DNA of 49,444 bases from Ignavibacteriaceae bacterium (lineage in GTDB: Bacteria; Bacteroidota; Ignavibacteria; Ignavibacteriales; Ignavibacteriaceae). The stretch is from NCBI GenBank assembly GCA_014860115.1, contig JACZKK010000017.1, positions 1 to 49,444 of the forward strand. Direction: 5' to 3'. Each line of letters starts with the position of its first letter. Position 1 is the first letter of the stretch. The position numbers and the translations under genes are program-made. Below the pieces are notes generated by a model that was given only the letters and a program-made list of their open reading frames with translations, had not been told where the DNA came from and did no database searches. Below, piece by piece: positions 25,792 through 36,270 of the stretch.

Positions 25792-28266
25792 TTGAAAATT
25801 TTATCACCATTTTTTATTTCATTCATACTTTTCTCTGCAACAATTAGTCCCCAGTGGACAAACCAAAATCTTGTGCCTGAAGGCAATCACCTTTGGTCAA
25901 CATTTTTTGTTGATGATAATACCGGCTGGATTGTTGGGTCGGATGGATTTATTAAGAAAACTTCAAATGGCGGAATAGACTGGATTGAACAAGTTAGTGG
26001 AACAACCTCCACTTTAAAATCAGTTCAGTTTATTAATCAAAATATCGGTTGGATTTGTGGTGAAACAGGTTTAGTAATTAAAACCACTGATGGCGGGCAA
26101 AACTGGATTGAACTTACAACCGGAACAACTGAACTTCTTACAGATTTACATTTTGCAGATCAGAACATTGGTTATGTTGTTGGACATAATGAAACCATTT
26201 TGAAAACTACTGATGGAGGAGCTAATTGGATTTCACAGTCTTCCGGTTCTTCTTTCGATTTATTTTCCGTTGACTTTGTGAATACTCTTATTGGATATGC
26301 AGTTGGGGGCAAAGATTCAAGTAACTTTCTTAAGACTACTGATGGAGGATCAAACTGGGCTCAAAAAACTATCAACCTTGGCTCTTTGAGTACACCAATT
26401 TTGAATTGTGTTGAATTTGTCGATGCAAATATCGGATATATCGGTTCAGAAGGCCAGTTCCTAAATCACTCTGGAAATATCAGTAAAACCACTGATGGAG
26501 GAGAAACCTGGAACTCAAGTACTCTTTGGAGACCAACTCAAATTGAACTATCTGAACATTCTGCTGAAGATAATACATTTGATGTTCAAAGAGGTATTCG
26601 ATCAATTTATTTCAGAGATGCAAATAATGGATATGCTGTAGGTGGAACTCGCGATGGATGGTGGAGAAGCATCTTTGCAACGACTGATGCTGGTGCTACA
26701 TGGCAAAAAAAATATGGGTACTCTGAACAAACCGGATTACTTTCCGTCTTTGTTAATAGCTCCGGACAAGGATTGGCTGTTGGTTACAGTGGAGTGATTT
26801 ACAAAACTGAAATAAATGAATCCTCCTGGTCTCAAATTTTGAGCGGTAATAATAATTTATATTATAGCGGCGATTGGATAACTTCAGTATTTATGGTTAA
26901 TGACACTGTTGGCTGGGCAGCCGGATACAGAAAAGGTATCTGGTATTATCCTATCATTCTAAAAACAACTAACGGCGGAAAAATCTGGGAAACAAATTCA
27001 GAATTTGGCAATTCATTTATTATTTCCCCGGCAAGTATTTTCTTCCTGAATGAAAATATCGGTTGGGTAAACTTTTATGATAAGAGTGCCTATAAAACCA
27101 CTGATGGAGGGGAAACCTGGTTACCTACAGGAAATGCAGGCAATCAAAAACTATTTATAAATCAGGATACAGGCTGGGCAGTTTATGAACCGCTTGGTGT
27201 ATTCAAATCAACTGACGGCGGAAATAATTGGGTGCAAAAGAGTTCTGTAAGCAGCAGGAGTATATTTTTTTCTGATAATAATAATGGCTGGGCCGTAGGA
27301 TCGAGTGGAAGCATTATCAAATCAATAGATGGTGGTGAAAGCTGGTTTAGTAAGTCAAGTGGTACTTCATTAAAATTAAATTCTGTTCATTTCTTTGATA
27401 ACAATCTTGGAGTGTGTGCAGGAAATTCAGGAATAGTATTATTAACAGCAGATGGCGGTGAGAATTGGATAACCAAAAGCACTGGTGCTTCAGCAAATCT
27501 GAATACTGTGCTCTTTACAAATGCATGTACTATCTGGATGGCCGGATCGAACGGTGCTATTATTAATTCAACTGATCTGGGAAATACCTGGACTTCTTAT
27601 AGTGGAATTACGGAAGAGAATTTATTCTCCGCTTCTTTTATAAATGAATACACTGGCTGGTTTGCCGGCTGGAATGGAACTATAATTAAATATTTGAGTG
27701 ATATCACTCCGGTTGAGCTAGTTTCATTTACTGCTAATGTTCAAAATAATAAAGTAACATTGAACTGGCAGACTGCAACGGAGTTGAATAATTCTGGTTA
27801 CCAGATAGAACGCAACACAGTGAATGACAACTGGATAAACTTGGGTTTTGTCCCCGGATATGGAAACAGCAGTTCACCAAAATTATATTCATTCGTTGAT
27901 GATAATATTTCTGCAGGAACCAGGTTTCAATACAGGCTAAAACAAATAGACAATGATGGGAAGTTTGATTATTCAAACATAGTTGAAGTTGAAATCTTCC
28001 CGTCAAACTTTGAGCTATTTCAAAATTATCCGAACCCTTTTAACCCGAGTACAACAATAGGATTCTCTTTACCAAAAGCTTCACAGATAAAAATAAATAT
28101 CTACAACATGATCGGCGAACTGGTTGAAACGCTTGCGGATGGTACGTTTGAGCAAGGTTATCACAACATATCTTTTAATGCAGCAAATATTCCTAGCGGA
28201 ACTTATATCTATCGCCTGGAGAGTAGCGAGTTCGTACAGATTAAAAAGATGGTGCTGATAAAATAA
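25792..28266 (+). CDS. Secreted Ycf48/BNR-like repeat protein with T9SS sorting domain
   Basis: An 824-residue secreted protein starting with TTG behind a perfect AGGAGGG. After a signal peptide (SPFFISFILFSATISPQW) come about twelve blade-like repeats of the Ycf48/BNR type, each with K-T-(T/S)-D-G-G-x-N-W and a following I-G-(W/Y) strand; these should form one or two beta-propellers. From about residue 640 a fibronectin-like module (TPVELVSFTANVQNNKVTLNW) follows, then the type A T9SS sorting domain: NYPNPFNPSTTIGFSLPKAS, YNMIGELVETL and a final KKMVLIK. It will cross the outer membrane by the type IX system and be anchored or released there. The ligand is unknown. Confidence 0.93.
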   Translation: MKILSPFFISFILFSATISPQWTNQNLVPEGNHLWSTFFVDDNTGWIVGSDGFIKKTSNGGIDWIEQVSGTTSTLKSVQFINQNIGWICGETGLVIKTTDGGQNWIELTTGTTELLTDLHFADQNIGYVVGHNETILKTTDGGANWISQSSGSSFDLFSVDFVNTLIGYAVGGKDSSNFLKTTDGGSNWAQKTINLGSLSTPILNCVEFVDANIGYIGSEGQFLNHSGNISKTTDGGETWNSSTLWRPTQIELSEHSAEDNTFDVQRGIRSIYFRDANNGYAVGGTRDGWWRSIFATTDAGATWQKKYGYSEQTGLLSVFVNSSGQGLAVGYSGVIYKTEINESSWSQILSGNNNLYYSGDWITSVFMVNDTVGWAAGYRKGIWYYPIILKTTNGGKIWETNSEFGNSFIISPASIFFLNENIGWVNFYDKSAYKTTDGGETWLPTGNAGNQKLFINQDTGWAVYEPLGVFKSTDGGNNWVQKSSVSSRSIFFSDNNNGWAVGSSGSIIKSIDGGESWFSKSSGTSLKLNSVHFFDNNLGVCAGNSGIVLLTADGGENWITKSTGASANLNTVLFTNACTIWMAGSNGAIINSTDLGNTWTSYSGITEENLFSASFINEYTGWFAGWNGTIIKYLSDITPVELVSFTANVQNNKVTLNWQTATELNNSGYQIERNTVNDNWINLGFVPGYGNSSSPKLYSFVDDNISAGTRFQYRLKQIDNDGKFDYSNIVEVEIFPSNFELFQNYPNPFNPSTTIGFSLPKASQIKINIYNMIGELVETLADGTFEQGYHNISFNAANIPSGTYIYRLESSEFVQIKKMVLIK

Positions 28267-28287
28267 AATTTTGGCATTTCTTTATAA

Positions 28288-28318
28288 GAAAACCCCCAGA
28301 TTCAAATGGGGGTTTTTT
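28288..28318. terminator. Bidirectional terminator between the T9SS protein and glnA genes
   Basis: Stem AACCCCC / GGGGGTT with a 10-nt loop; T6 follows on the plus strand and TTTTCTT on the minus strand. It serves both convergent genes. Confidence 0.9.
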
Positions 28319-28343
28319 AATATAAATATTTAAGTTATCAAAC

Positions 28344-29726
28344 TCAGAGGTTAAAATACATCTTGTACTCAAACGGATGAGGCATTGTGCCGATAGATAG
28401 AACTTCTTCTCTCTTCACTTTTACCCATTGTTCAAGAAGCTCATCGGAAAAAATATTTCCCTGCTTCAAAAATTTATTATCGGCTTCCAATGCATCCATT
28501 GCTTCTTCAAGATTTCTTGGAAGGAATTGTATATTCTTAATTGAATCATCTTCCAAAAAGTTTTTATCGTACGGTCCGAATCCTTCTTTCACAGGATCAA
28601 TCTTTTTAATAACACCATCGATACCAGCCAGCAGGATTGCAATCATTCCGAAATAAGGATTCATTGTAGCGTCTGGCGGACGATATTCAAATCTGGTTTC
28701 ATCGGGATTGATTACATACTTTGGAATTCTAACCGCTGAAGCCCTGTTTCCCTGTCCGAATGTTAAAGCAACCGGTGCTTCAAATCCGGGGACTAATCTT
28801 TTATATGAATTAGTGCTAGGATTAGTAAACGCCGAAATTGCGGGTCCGTGTTTCAATAATCCGCCAATGAAATATTTACCTGTTTCACTAAAATTTGCAT
28901 AAGCACTTTTTTTATAGAAAATATTTTTTCCGTTTTTAGTTAAATAAAGGTGAAGGTGCAAACCGTTGCCTGCCTGCTGATACATTGGTTTCGGCATTAA
29001 AGTAATGTGCAGCCCGTTTTTCTCCGCGAAGTTGAACAGGATATATTTTGTCATTACTATATTATCGCCAGAAGTTAGTAAGTCAGAAAAATATGTTTCA
29101 ATTTCCTGCTGTCCTCTTTCACCAACTTCGTGATGATGGTATTTTACTTTCACACCTTGTTTAATTAAAAGTTTTGTAAGCTGATCTCGGAAATCATCAT
29201 ACTCATCGAATGGATTTACTGCGTGGTATGCTTTTTTATAAAATTCTTCAACGTGCTCAACCTTATAGAAAGAAGAAGATGTGCGTGTATCATATTCAAC
29301 ATTTGAGAAAATATAAAATTCAAATTCAGGACCCCACCAGGATTTATCCGCTCCTGTGATTTTCTTTAATAAGGATTCGGCCTTCTTTGCCAGAAATCTT
29401 CCATCCTGATTGAATGGAGTACGTTTCTCATCCGTCAACAAAATGTGTGAGAAAAAACTTAGTGTTGGTGCTTCGCGGAATGGATCTATTGAAGCCGTTT
29501 CAAGATCAGGCATCAACACCATATCACTATTCTCAACTTTTCTAAAGCCATAGCTCGAGCCATCAAACCCAACTCCTTCGCTCATTATTTTTTCCAGTAC
29601 TTTATCGTAGTATGGAAGAGTAATATGATGTAGTCTTCCAACCAGATCGATTGCTTTCAGATCAATAAATTCTACTTTGTTTTGTTTTATTATTTTGTTG
29701 CAGTTTTGGAGATGATTGTTTTTCAT
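28344..29726 (-). CDS. glnA: Glutamine synthetase, type I, without adenylylation loop
   Basis: A 460-residue GSI that makes glutamine from glutamate, ammonia and ATP. Marks: GVGFDGSSYGFR, the metal-binding EFEFYIF and HEVGERGQQEIE, GNGLHLHLYL (the ammonia and metal site, usually GSGMHxHxSL), NPSTNSYKRLVPGFEAPV, NRASAVRIP and EYRPPDATMNPYFG. The tyrosine loop that carries the AMP group in enteric enzymes is absent, so activity is probably not controlled by adenylylation, and the length is typical of the GSI-alpha side. Single gene with a shared terminator. The GNGLHLHLYL variation is within what GS-like enzymes show, but a related gamma-glutamyl ligase activity is a small possibility. Confidence 0.93.
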   Translation of the reverse strand: MKNNHLQNCNKIIKQNKVEFIDLKAIDLVGRLHHITLPYYDKVLEKIMSEGVGFDGSSYGFRKVENSDMVLMPDLETASIDPFREAPTLSFFSHILLTDEKRTPFNQDGRFLAKKAESLLKKITGADKSWWGPEFEFYIFSNVEYDTRTSSSFYKVEHVEEFYKKAYHAVNPFDEYDDFRDQLTKLLIKQGVKVKYHHHEVGERGQQEIETYFSDLLTSGDNIVMTKYILFNFAEKNGLHITLMPKPMYQQAGNGLHLHLYLTKNGKNIFYKKSAYANFSETGKYFIGGLLKHGPAISAFTNPSTNSYKRLVPGFEAPVALTFGQGNRASAVRIPKYVINPDETRFEYRPPDATMNPYFGMIAILLAGIDGVIKKIDPVKEGFGPYDKNFLEDDSIKNIQFLPRNLEEAMDALEADNKFLKQGNIFSDELLEQWVKVKREEVLSIGTMPHPFEYKMYFNL

Positions 29727-29779
29727 AAGTCTGCCTGTATATAGAGGATAAATTAATCAACTTTATTTCTATTAAAGAT

Positions 29780-29813
29780 AAAAATGCCCGGAAGACTAAC
29801 GAATCAGCCGGGC
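29780..29813 (-). terminator. Rho-independent terminator of enolase
   Basis: On the minus strand GCCCGG, a 16-nt loop, then CCGGGC followed by ATTTTTATC, starting 7 nt after the eno stop. Confidence 0.85.
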
Positions 29814-29820
29814 TTAATAA

Positions 29821-31143
<1,323 letters not shown>

Positions 31144-31367
31144 TTATAGAATTTGTAATTGGAAAATTACCGAACTCGTCTTGGCTAAGCAAGCCGAAGC
31201 AAGAGGAGGAAGGGAAATGAAAGATTGATCGAGATTAAGCAAGCGCTATTTTTATCATTAATAATGTGATAAGGATAACAATTAAGCTACCATCCATCAA
31301 ATGAGCGTTGCTGCTTGTTGTTATTAAACTATTTTTATACTCAATAAAAAAAATTAAAATTTATAAG

Positions 31368-32267
31368 ATGCACGAGAAGTACGGATTAAAAGCATATCTT
31401 GCCTGGATTACAATTTGCGTAGTCTGGGGAACAACTTACCTGGCAATAAGAATCGGAGTTACAGATTTACCTCCAATGTTATTTGCAGGATTACGGTGGA
31501 TAATTGCCGGTGTGTTGATGACAATTCTTTTGAATCTTCGGCAGTACAAATTACCTGCATTTAAAGATTTAAAACACCTTGCTATAGTTGGAATATTGCT
31601 TCTTGGTATCGCAAACGGATTAGTAGTAGTTGCAGAACAATGGTTACCAAGCGGATTAACTGCATTGATTTTAAGCACTCTTCCTTTCTGGGTTGTTGGT
31701 ATAGAATATTTTCTTCCTCAAAGACCAAAAATCAATCTGTTAATCATTGCGGGATTGCTGCTCGGCACAGTTGGTGTTGTATTAATTTTTGCAAGAGATT
31801 TAAACATTGCATTGGATGTTAACGTTTTGCTTGGTGGATTATGTTTACTTGGAGCTGTAATTGCCTGGTCTGCCGGAAGCATATATTGGAAATACAAAAA
31901 AACCGATGTAAGACCATTGATGGGTGCATCAATCCAAATGCTCATTGCTGGAATACTCCAAACTGCACTTGGAATAATTCTTGGCGAACACATCGGTTTT
32001 CATCTTACTCAAAACGGAGCACTTGCCCTTGGGTATCTGATTGTTTTCGGGTCAATACTCGGCTACGCTTCATATATTTATTCAGTTACCAATCTTCCGC
32101 TTTCGCTTGTTTCCACTTATGCGTATGTAAATCCCATTATCGCAATTTTACTTGGATGGTATATTCTTGATGAACCGTTAACGATAACTGTCTTTGTGGC
32201 TTCCGGGTTAATTCTAATTGGGGTTGCACTCGTTAAACGCGGAAACACCTTAGCTTTGAGAAAGTAA
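31368..32267 (+). CDS. EamA-family (DMT) transporter
   Basis: A 299-residue inner-membrane transporter of the EamA/RhaT type with ten helices. The start is ATG 31368; a longer frame from TTG 31308 would add a basic stretch without a ribosome site. Marks: ITICVVWGTTYLAIRIGV, PPMLFAGLRWIIAGVLM (typical of this clade), and the second-half LVSTYAYVNPIIAILLGWYILDEPLT, split here by its helices. Related proteins export amino acids or other metabolites, including the YdcZ/YedA-like group, but the substrate cannot be read. It differs from the other EamA protein at 24525-25415. It is followed by a 96-bp spacer and the small GCGCK gene. Confidence 0.92.
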   Translation: MHEKYGLKAYLAWITICVVWGTTYLAIRIGVTDLPPMLFAGLRWIIAGVLMTILLNLRQYKLPAFKDLKHLAIVGILLLGIANGLVVVAEQWLPSGLTALILSTLPFWVVGIEYFLPQRPKINLLIIAGLLLGTVGVVLIFARDLNIALDVNVLLGGLCLLGAVIAWSAGSIYWKYKKTDVRPLMGASIQMLIAGILQTALGIILGEHIGFHLTQNGALALGYLIVFGSILGYASYIYSVTNLPLSLVSTYAYVNPIIAILLGWYILDEPLTITVFVASGLILIGVALVKRGNTLALRK

Positions 32268-32363
32268 ATAAGCTAATATGTTTTCTTTATTCTGCTTAAG
32301 GGATTAGTTATTATAACTAATGCACATCTTCAACATCTAACTTATCAAAATAAAAAAACTATT

Positions 32364-32669
32364 ATGAATCTCGAAAGAATTATATCATCTGTTAAAAAGA
32401 ATAAGTATTTGATAATTAGTGAGCCTGAATTGAATGAGCTGCTGTCACATTCGAAAATGATTATTGAAGAGAATACTTACATATCAGATAAAATCCGACT
32501 GCTCAAATTCCACGATAATCTAATAATGCAAGAAAAAACTACAAAGGATGAATATCTGATCAGGGTAATGAAATCAAAAAAAGAAACAGAGCAATTAATT
32601 AAACAACGATTGGAAATCTACAATCGTATGTGGGATGGATGCGGCTGCAAAGTTGATTATTATAAATAG
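32364..32669 (+). CDS. Small protein with C-terminal GCGCK motif
   Basis: A 101-residue, mostly helical, strongly charged protein that I cannot assign to a described family. It ends in MWDGCGCKVDYYK, with C93 and C95 in a Cys-Gly-Cys pair, which could bind metal or be modified. The helix before it (KKETEQLIKQRLEIYNRM) may form a coiled coil. A decayed second copy of the last 30 residues lies at 34914-35021 and aligns without gaps, which supports this as a real, conserved gene. It is alone on the plus strand between the EamA gene and the convergent epimerase. The ribosome site is poor (AAAAAAACT before the ATG). Confidence 0.75.
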   Translation: MNLERIISSVKKNKYLIISEPELNELLSHSKMIIEENTYISDKIRLLKFHDNLIMQEKTTKDEYLIRVMKSKKETEQLIKQRLEIYNRMWDGCGCKVDYYK

Positions 32670-32708
32670 AATTAAATCTCCCCCATCATTATCTATTCCT
32701 AATAAAAA

Positions 32709-34361
32709 TCATCGTAAATCCTGCAGTCTCTGAGGCGATAAGCTGAAATCTTCCGGTGCAACCTGATAGAATGCGCTAAGCTGATGAATCATCTTTTGTA
32801 GCTCCTTGCAGTCGGGCAAAAGTGAAGATCCTGCAATCAATTCCATGGGCATTTTCTTTACCAGGTTATCATACAGGTCTTCGATTTCATCCTGGGCAAT
32901 TTGTAATGATAAACCAATGTTATCATATAGTTCCTGTTTAATCTTGCTCAATTCTTTATAGGCGCTAAGATGATTTATGATAACATCACTAAATATTTTG
33001 AGTGTCCCGCATAATATGGATGGTTCAAATCCTTCAGCAAACCTTCTTATTGCAATATCGTCAATATATTTTAGAAGAAGACTTCGGTCGCTGCTTTTTA
33101 TTGTTGCTAGTAAAAGATGATATACTGTACTTGTATAACATTGAAATTCATTCAGAGGCATTTCCTTATATTTAGTAAAGAACTCTTTAGGATTTTCAAC
33201 CAATAATATTTCATTAATCCTGGCGAGCAGGACATCTTTCTGGTCAACCATTTTTTCATAGATCATCAGATTTGCTCTATGAGTAATTCTCTTTAATGTT
33301 GCTTCATTCTTTAAACGCCACTCATCAGGATGACTTTTCATTTTTTCCAACAGGAATAATAATCTTCTTTTTAAATGATATCTCGCTGTTGGCTGCCAAC
33401 CCAAAATTGATTGTGTATAAGAGGAATCAACATTCAATTTCTTATCAATATACTGTATCATCCAGAACTGCTCGAATGGCTCCTTAGTTGTGAGCCTAAA
33501 AATCTTTAGAAACCTTCTCACGACAAGCGCAGGATAAACTAAATATTTTGGCAAATGAAACGGTTTTATAGCTTCACCAAAATAATAGCGTGTTGAAATC
33601 TGAAATAATTCCTTGTGAGATGTTGAACCATTTGGACTTGCATTGAAAATATTGAACTTAGAAAGTGTTTTCGTTTTCGCCATAATGATTTGCAGCATCT
33701 GACAAAGATCCCGGATATGAATGTAAGGTATTGCAGATTCGCCCCTTCCACCGATAACTCGTGATTCAATTTTCTTTGATAGCCAGCAGCATAAGAATTT
33801 ATAAAGCGGTGCAAACTCACACCAATCACTATAAACTGCTGCAAACCTGATAACGGAACAAGGGAATTGATCAGAATATTTTTCAACCAACATCTCACCA
33901 GCTTTCTTACTAACCGCGTAATTATAGTTAGCATCAGGAGACGTTTTTTCGGTTATCAAATTCCCGTTTGTAGGAAACTTGCATGCTGCAAGTGAGCTCG
34001 CGAAGATAAAGCGTTTTGGATTCAACCTGGAAGCAAACTCCAGCATATTTTTCGTACCATCAACATTGACAATTTGATAGGCAAGATTGTCCTTGTACGT
34101 AAAATCATAAAAAGCAGCAAGGTGCAGAATAAAATCCGCACCACCATTTTTATTTATATATTCAGCAGCTTCATTAACCGTTGACCAATTAGAAATATCG
34201 CACTGAAGCCAATGAAGATTTGGATGATACGGTATATTTGCTTCTTTTCTTGAACGCCGGGCAACTGCAAAAATTAAGAAGTCTTCTTTCAGATAATCCA
34301 AAACATAACTTCCGATAAATCCGCTTGCACCCGTTATAACTATTGAAGGCAACTCTTTCAT
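32709..34361 (-). CDS. NAD-dependent epimerase/dehydratase fused to an RsbRD-like helical domain
   Basis: A 550-residue two-part protein. Residues 1-330 are an extended short-chain dehydrogenase: NAD site VITGASGFIGSYVL, the Y-x-x-x-K pair in NYAVSKKAGEMLVEKY, and FIFASSLAACKFP supplying the catalytic Ser. These enzymes act on nucleotide sugars or related alcohols and ketones. Residues about 370-500 (FFTKYKEMPLNEFQCYTSTV, then YIDDIAIRRFAEGFEPSILC and LKIFSDVIINHLSA) match the outline of the RsbRD/RsbR N-terminal globin-like sensory bundle with its R-x-x-x-G-F turn. Fusion of such a domain to an epimerase is not one I know. The start overlaps the upstream membrane-protein gene by 4 bp, so they are translationally coupled. 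Confidence 0.85.
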   Translation of the reverse strand: MKELPSIVITGASGFIGSYVLDYLKEDFLIFAVARRSRKEANIPYHPNLHWLQCDISNWSTVNEAAEYINKNGGADFILHLAAFYDFTYKDNLAYQIVNVDGTKNMLEFASRLNPKRFIFASSLAACKFPTNGNLITEKTSPDANYNYAVSKKAGEMLVEKYSDQFPCSVIRFAAVYSDWCEFAPLYKFLCCWLSKKIESRVIGGRGESAIPYIHIRDLCQMLQIIMAKTKTLSKFNIFNASPNGSTSHKELFQISTRYYFGEAIKPFHLPKYLVYPALVVRRFLKIFRLTTKEPFEQFWMIQYIDKKLNVDSSYTQSILGWQPTARYHLKRRLLFLLEKMKSHPDEWRLKNEATLKRITHRANLMIYEKMVDQKDVLLARINEILLVENPKEFFTKYKEMPLNEFQCYTSTVYHLLLATIKSSDRSLLLKYIDDIAIRRFAEGFEPSILCGTLKIFSDVIINHLSAYKELSKIKQELYDNIGLSLQIAQDEIEDLYDNLVKKMPMELIAGSSLLPDCKELQKMIHQLSAFYQVAPEDFSLSPQRLQDLR

Positions 34362-34768
34362 CTGGATCCCCTATCAAAATAAGATTCTTTAATCAGTGTC
34401 TTGAACAAATACATTACGATAACACCCATTAGCAAATCAGATATACCCGATAATATTATCATCCAATGAGAACTTATGAATACGAAATAGGCAATCAAAA
34501 ATATTGTTGCAATAAATTTTACAACGATCGTAAATACTATGAGCTGCTCATATTTAATCTTATCATAACCAGCCATTGCATATCCAACAGACATAGCAAT
34601 ATGAAAGACACCACCCTGGGTTGAAAAAAATCTATCAAAGGTTGGATCAAATCCCAGAAATTCAAATGCTGATGAGGGTAAAACGATAAGACCAATCCCC
34701 ACAAGAAAAGAATGAATAGCAACAAGCCACAAAAAAATTGAAAGTATTTTATCTGCTTTAATGTTCAT
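34358..34768 (-). CDS. Small four-helix membrane protein
   Basis: A 136-residue integral membrane protein with four hydrophobic segments (ILSIFLWLVAIHSFLVGIG; VFHIAMSVGYAMAG; QLIVFTIVVKFIATIFLIAY; MIILSGISDLLMGVIVMYLF). The start is taken at ATG 34768 (MNIKADKIL); a frame open 15 codons further upstream has no better ribosome site. The arrangement, with F-E-F-L-G-F-D-P and a T-Q-G-G-V-F-H loop, resembles small membrane proteins often found beside sugar epimerases, but I do not recognise a named family. The stop overlaps the epimerase start (ATGA), so the two products are probably made together and may act together at the membrane. Confidence 0.78.
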   Translation of the reverse strand: MNIKADKILSIFLWLVAIHSFLVGIGLIVLPSSAFEFLGFDPTFDRFFSTQGGVFHIAMSVGYAMAGYDKIKYEQLIVFTIVVKFIATIFLIAYFVFISSHWMIILSGISDLLMGVIVMYLFKTLIKESYFDRGSR

Positions 34769-34913
34769 CTGCACAACCATATAAGAAATGGCAAGAGATT
34801 TATATTTACACATCTAAATGTAATGACTAGAAAATTTGCCTAATAGCATCAATGTACTTTTGTAAACATCAGGAATAGGCAGTGAGTTGAAAAGGCAACT
34901 TTAAAATAATTAA

Positions 34914-35021
34914 ATAGATTTTTTAGAAAGTAAAAAAATGGGGATGGAAAATTTTCTAAAAATAAATTTAGTTTTACAACGGAATTTGAATGGCTGCGGA
35001 TGTAAACTGAAGTATTATTAA
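34914..35021 (+). pseudogene. Decayed copy of the GCGCK small-protein gene
   Basis: An open stretch without upstream gene body reads IDFLESKKMGMENFLKINLV and goes on to LNGCGCKLKYY before a TAA stop. From SKK to the end it aligns without gaps to the C-terminus of the gene at 32364-32669: in both, 18 residues separate SKK from GCGCK, and K-x-x-YY follows. Upstream the frame meets a stop (34911-34913), so the first two thirds are lost. A short translated peptide from ATG 34938 (27 residues) is also possible. The 3' end overlaps the convergent ccdA gene by 4 bp. Confidence 0.6.
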
Positions 35022-35719
35022 TGAGTTGTATAAATCAAATAAATTCCCCCTAGAATAACCAGCACACCACATATTCTTTTTATCCACAAAATTGTTTTTG
35101 AGTCTTCAGACCAGTCCAAATATTTCTGTACTTTTCCTGTTAATGTTCCTGCACCAATTATAACTCCACAATGACCAACTCCGAATGCAGCAAGTAGAAT
35201 TATTGAAAAGATGTAGTCTGTCTGTGCCGTTTGAAAAACCACTCCAAGCACCGGAGCCATATACGCAAATGTGCAGGGACCAAGTGCTAAACCAAATAGC
35301 AAACCCAGAATCAGTGCCGCAAGTGGTCCTTTTGTTTTTGTCTGCTTCAGAGCAGAACTGTTCCAATCAATTTTTATTATATCGAGAAGATACAAGCCTA
35401 CAATAAAAAAGATGACAGCAACAAAATAATTTCCGAAAGATCCGAGGTCTCCCATCAATCTTCCAAGGGATGCAGTGATAACTCCAATCAATGCTATAGT
35501 TATTAATATTCCCAAAGAAAAAACAAGAGAAATATTAAATGTTCTTCCGACTGTCATTTTTCCCTGCGAACTTATAAAGCCAACAATCAATGGAATGCTT
35601 GAAAGATGGCAGGGTGAAAGAATGATGCTGAGAACTCCCCATCCGAGAGATGCAAGTACTGCAATCCACGCAGCACCCATCATTGCTTCGTAAAGTGTTA
35701 TGAATATACTATCTAACAT
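35018..35719 (-). CDS. ccdA: CcdA-type thiol-disulfide membrane transporter
   Basis: A 233-residue membrane protein of the CcdA/DsbD-beta family, six helices. It carries reducing equivalents from cytoplasmic thioredoxin to thioredoxin-like proteins outside. The redox pair is visible: C37 in LSPCHLSSIP (helix 1) and C149 in LALGPCTFAYMAP (helix 4), each in the usual Pro-Cys or Gly-Pro-Cys setting. It is the last gene of the ars operon, after the exported thioredoxin at 35792-36169, its probable electron acceptor. A palindromic repeat lies in the 72-bp gap between them. CcdA is best known from cytochrome c maturation; the company here points to arsenic or heavy-metal stress instead. Confidence 0.93.
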   Translation of the reverse strand: MLDSIFITLYEAMMGAAWIAVLASLGWGVLSIILSPCHLSSIPLIVGFISSQGKMTVGRTFNISLVFSLGILITIALIGVITASLGRLMGDLGSFGNYFVAVIFFIVGLYLLDIIKIDWNSSALKQTKTKGPLAALILGLLFGLALGPCTFAYMAPVLGVVFQTAQTDYIFSIILLAAFGVGHCGVIIGAGTLTGKVQKYLDWSEDSKTILWIKRICGVLVILGGIYLIYTTH

Positions 35720-35732
35720 AAAGTCCTTTCGG

Positions 35733-35788
35733 TGATTAGTAATCGGTAACCGGTAATCAGTGAAAACCGATCACTGATAACTGATTAC
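35733..35788. repeat. Palindromic repeat between ccdA and the exported thioredoxin gene
   Basis: Interleaved inverted motifs: GTAATCAGT (35753-35761) with ACTGATTAC (35780-35788), and ATCAGTG with CACTGAT inside; AATCGGTAACCGGT lies in front. The unit fills the spacer within the presumed operon, so it would form a hairpin in the mRNA. Confidence 0.75.
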
Positions 35789-35791
35789 ATG

Positions 35792-36169
35792 TTACTGCTT
35801 CTTCGGTTTCAATCCTTTGCCTTGTAATATTTTGTCTATCTCTGCTTCTGGATAAAATCCTTCGTGACGATGAAACTCCTTTCCGTTCTCATCAAGAAAA
35901 ACCTGAGTTGGGATTAATTTGATTTTATATTGCTGTGCATATTTTTTCTGTTCCTGTGTCCATACATCATAAAAAACTACTTTGACCTGCTCGCCGTATT
36001 TTTCTTCAATCGCTTTCATTACCGGCTGCATCATTTTACAAGGCACACAGTTCACTGAACCAAGTTCGATGAATGTTATTTTGGGTTTTACTTCTTTTGA
36101 CTGAGCATTAAGACTAATTCCGATAATAAATATCAGAACAAATGTCAGTATTAGATCTTTTGTTTTCAT
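35792..36169 (-). CDS. Exported thioredoxin-fold protein (CVPC)
   Basis: A 125-residue exported thioredoxin. The signal peptide (LILTFVLIFIIGISLNAQS) is followed by a single thioredoxin domain with the active site C41-V-P-C44 (GSVNCVPCKMMQPVM), YDVWTQEQ and the cis-proline IKLIPTQVFLD. The protein should act outside the cytoplasm, kept reduced by CcdA encoded just downstream. Thioredoxins of this shape (TlpA-like in place, but shorter) reduce disulfides in secreted proteins or donate electrons to peroxidases or reductases. In this operon it may protect exported thiols attacked by arsenite; that part is inference. Confidence 0.92.
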   Translation of the reverse strand: MKTKDLILTFVLIFIIGISLNAQSKEVKPKITFIELGSVNCVPCKMMQPVMKAIEEKYGEQVKVVFYDVWTQEQKKYAQQYKIKLIPTQVFLDENGKEFHRHEGFYPEAEIDKILQGKGLKPKKQ

Positions 36170-36238
36170 ATTAACTCCTCTTTAATTGTCAAATTGCATA
36201 ATTGCTATATTGTTTTCAGTAATTGAACAATTCAACAG

Positions 36239-36258
36239 CCTGCTTGACTGCAGGCAGG
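36239..36258. repeat. Short palindrome of the CCTGC family
   Basis: CCTGCTTGACTGCAGGCAGG, an imperfect palindrome related to the cores at 10541, 38975 and 42281. It lies in the 101-bp gap between two thioredoxin genes of the ars operon. Confidence 0.65.
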
Positions 36259-36270
36259 TTTAATAATAAG

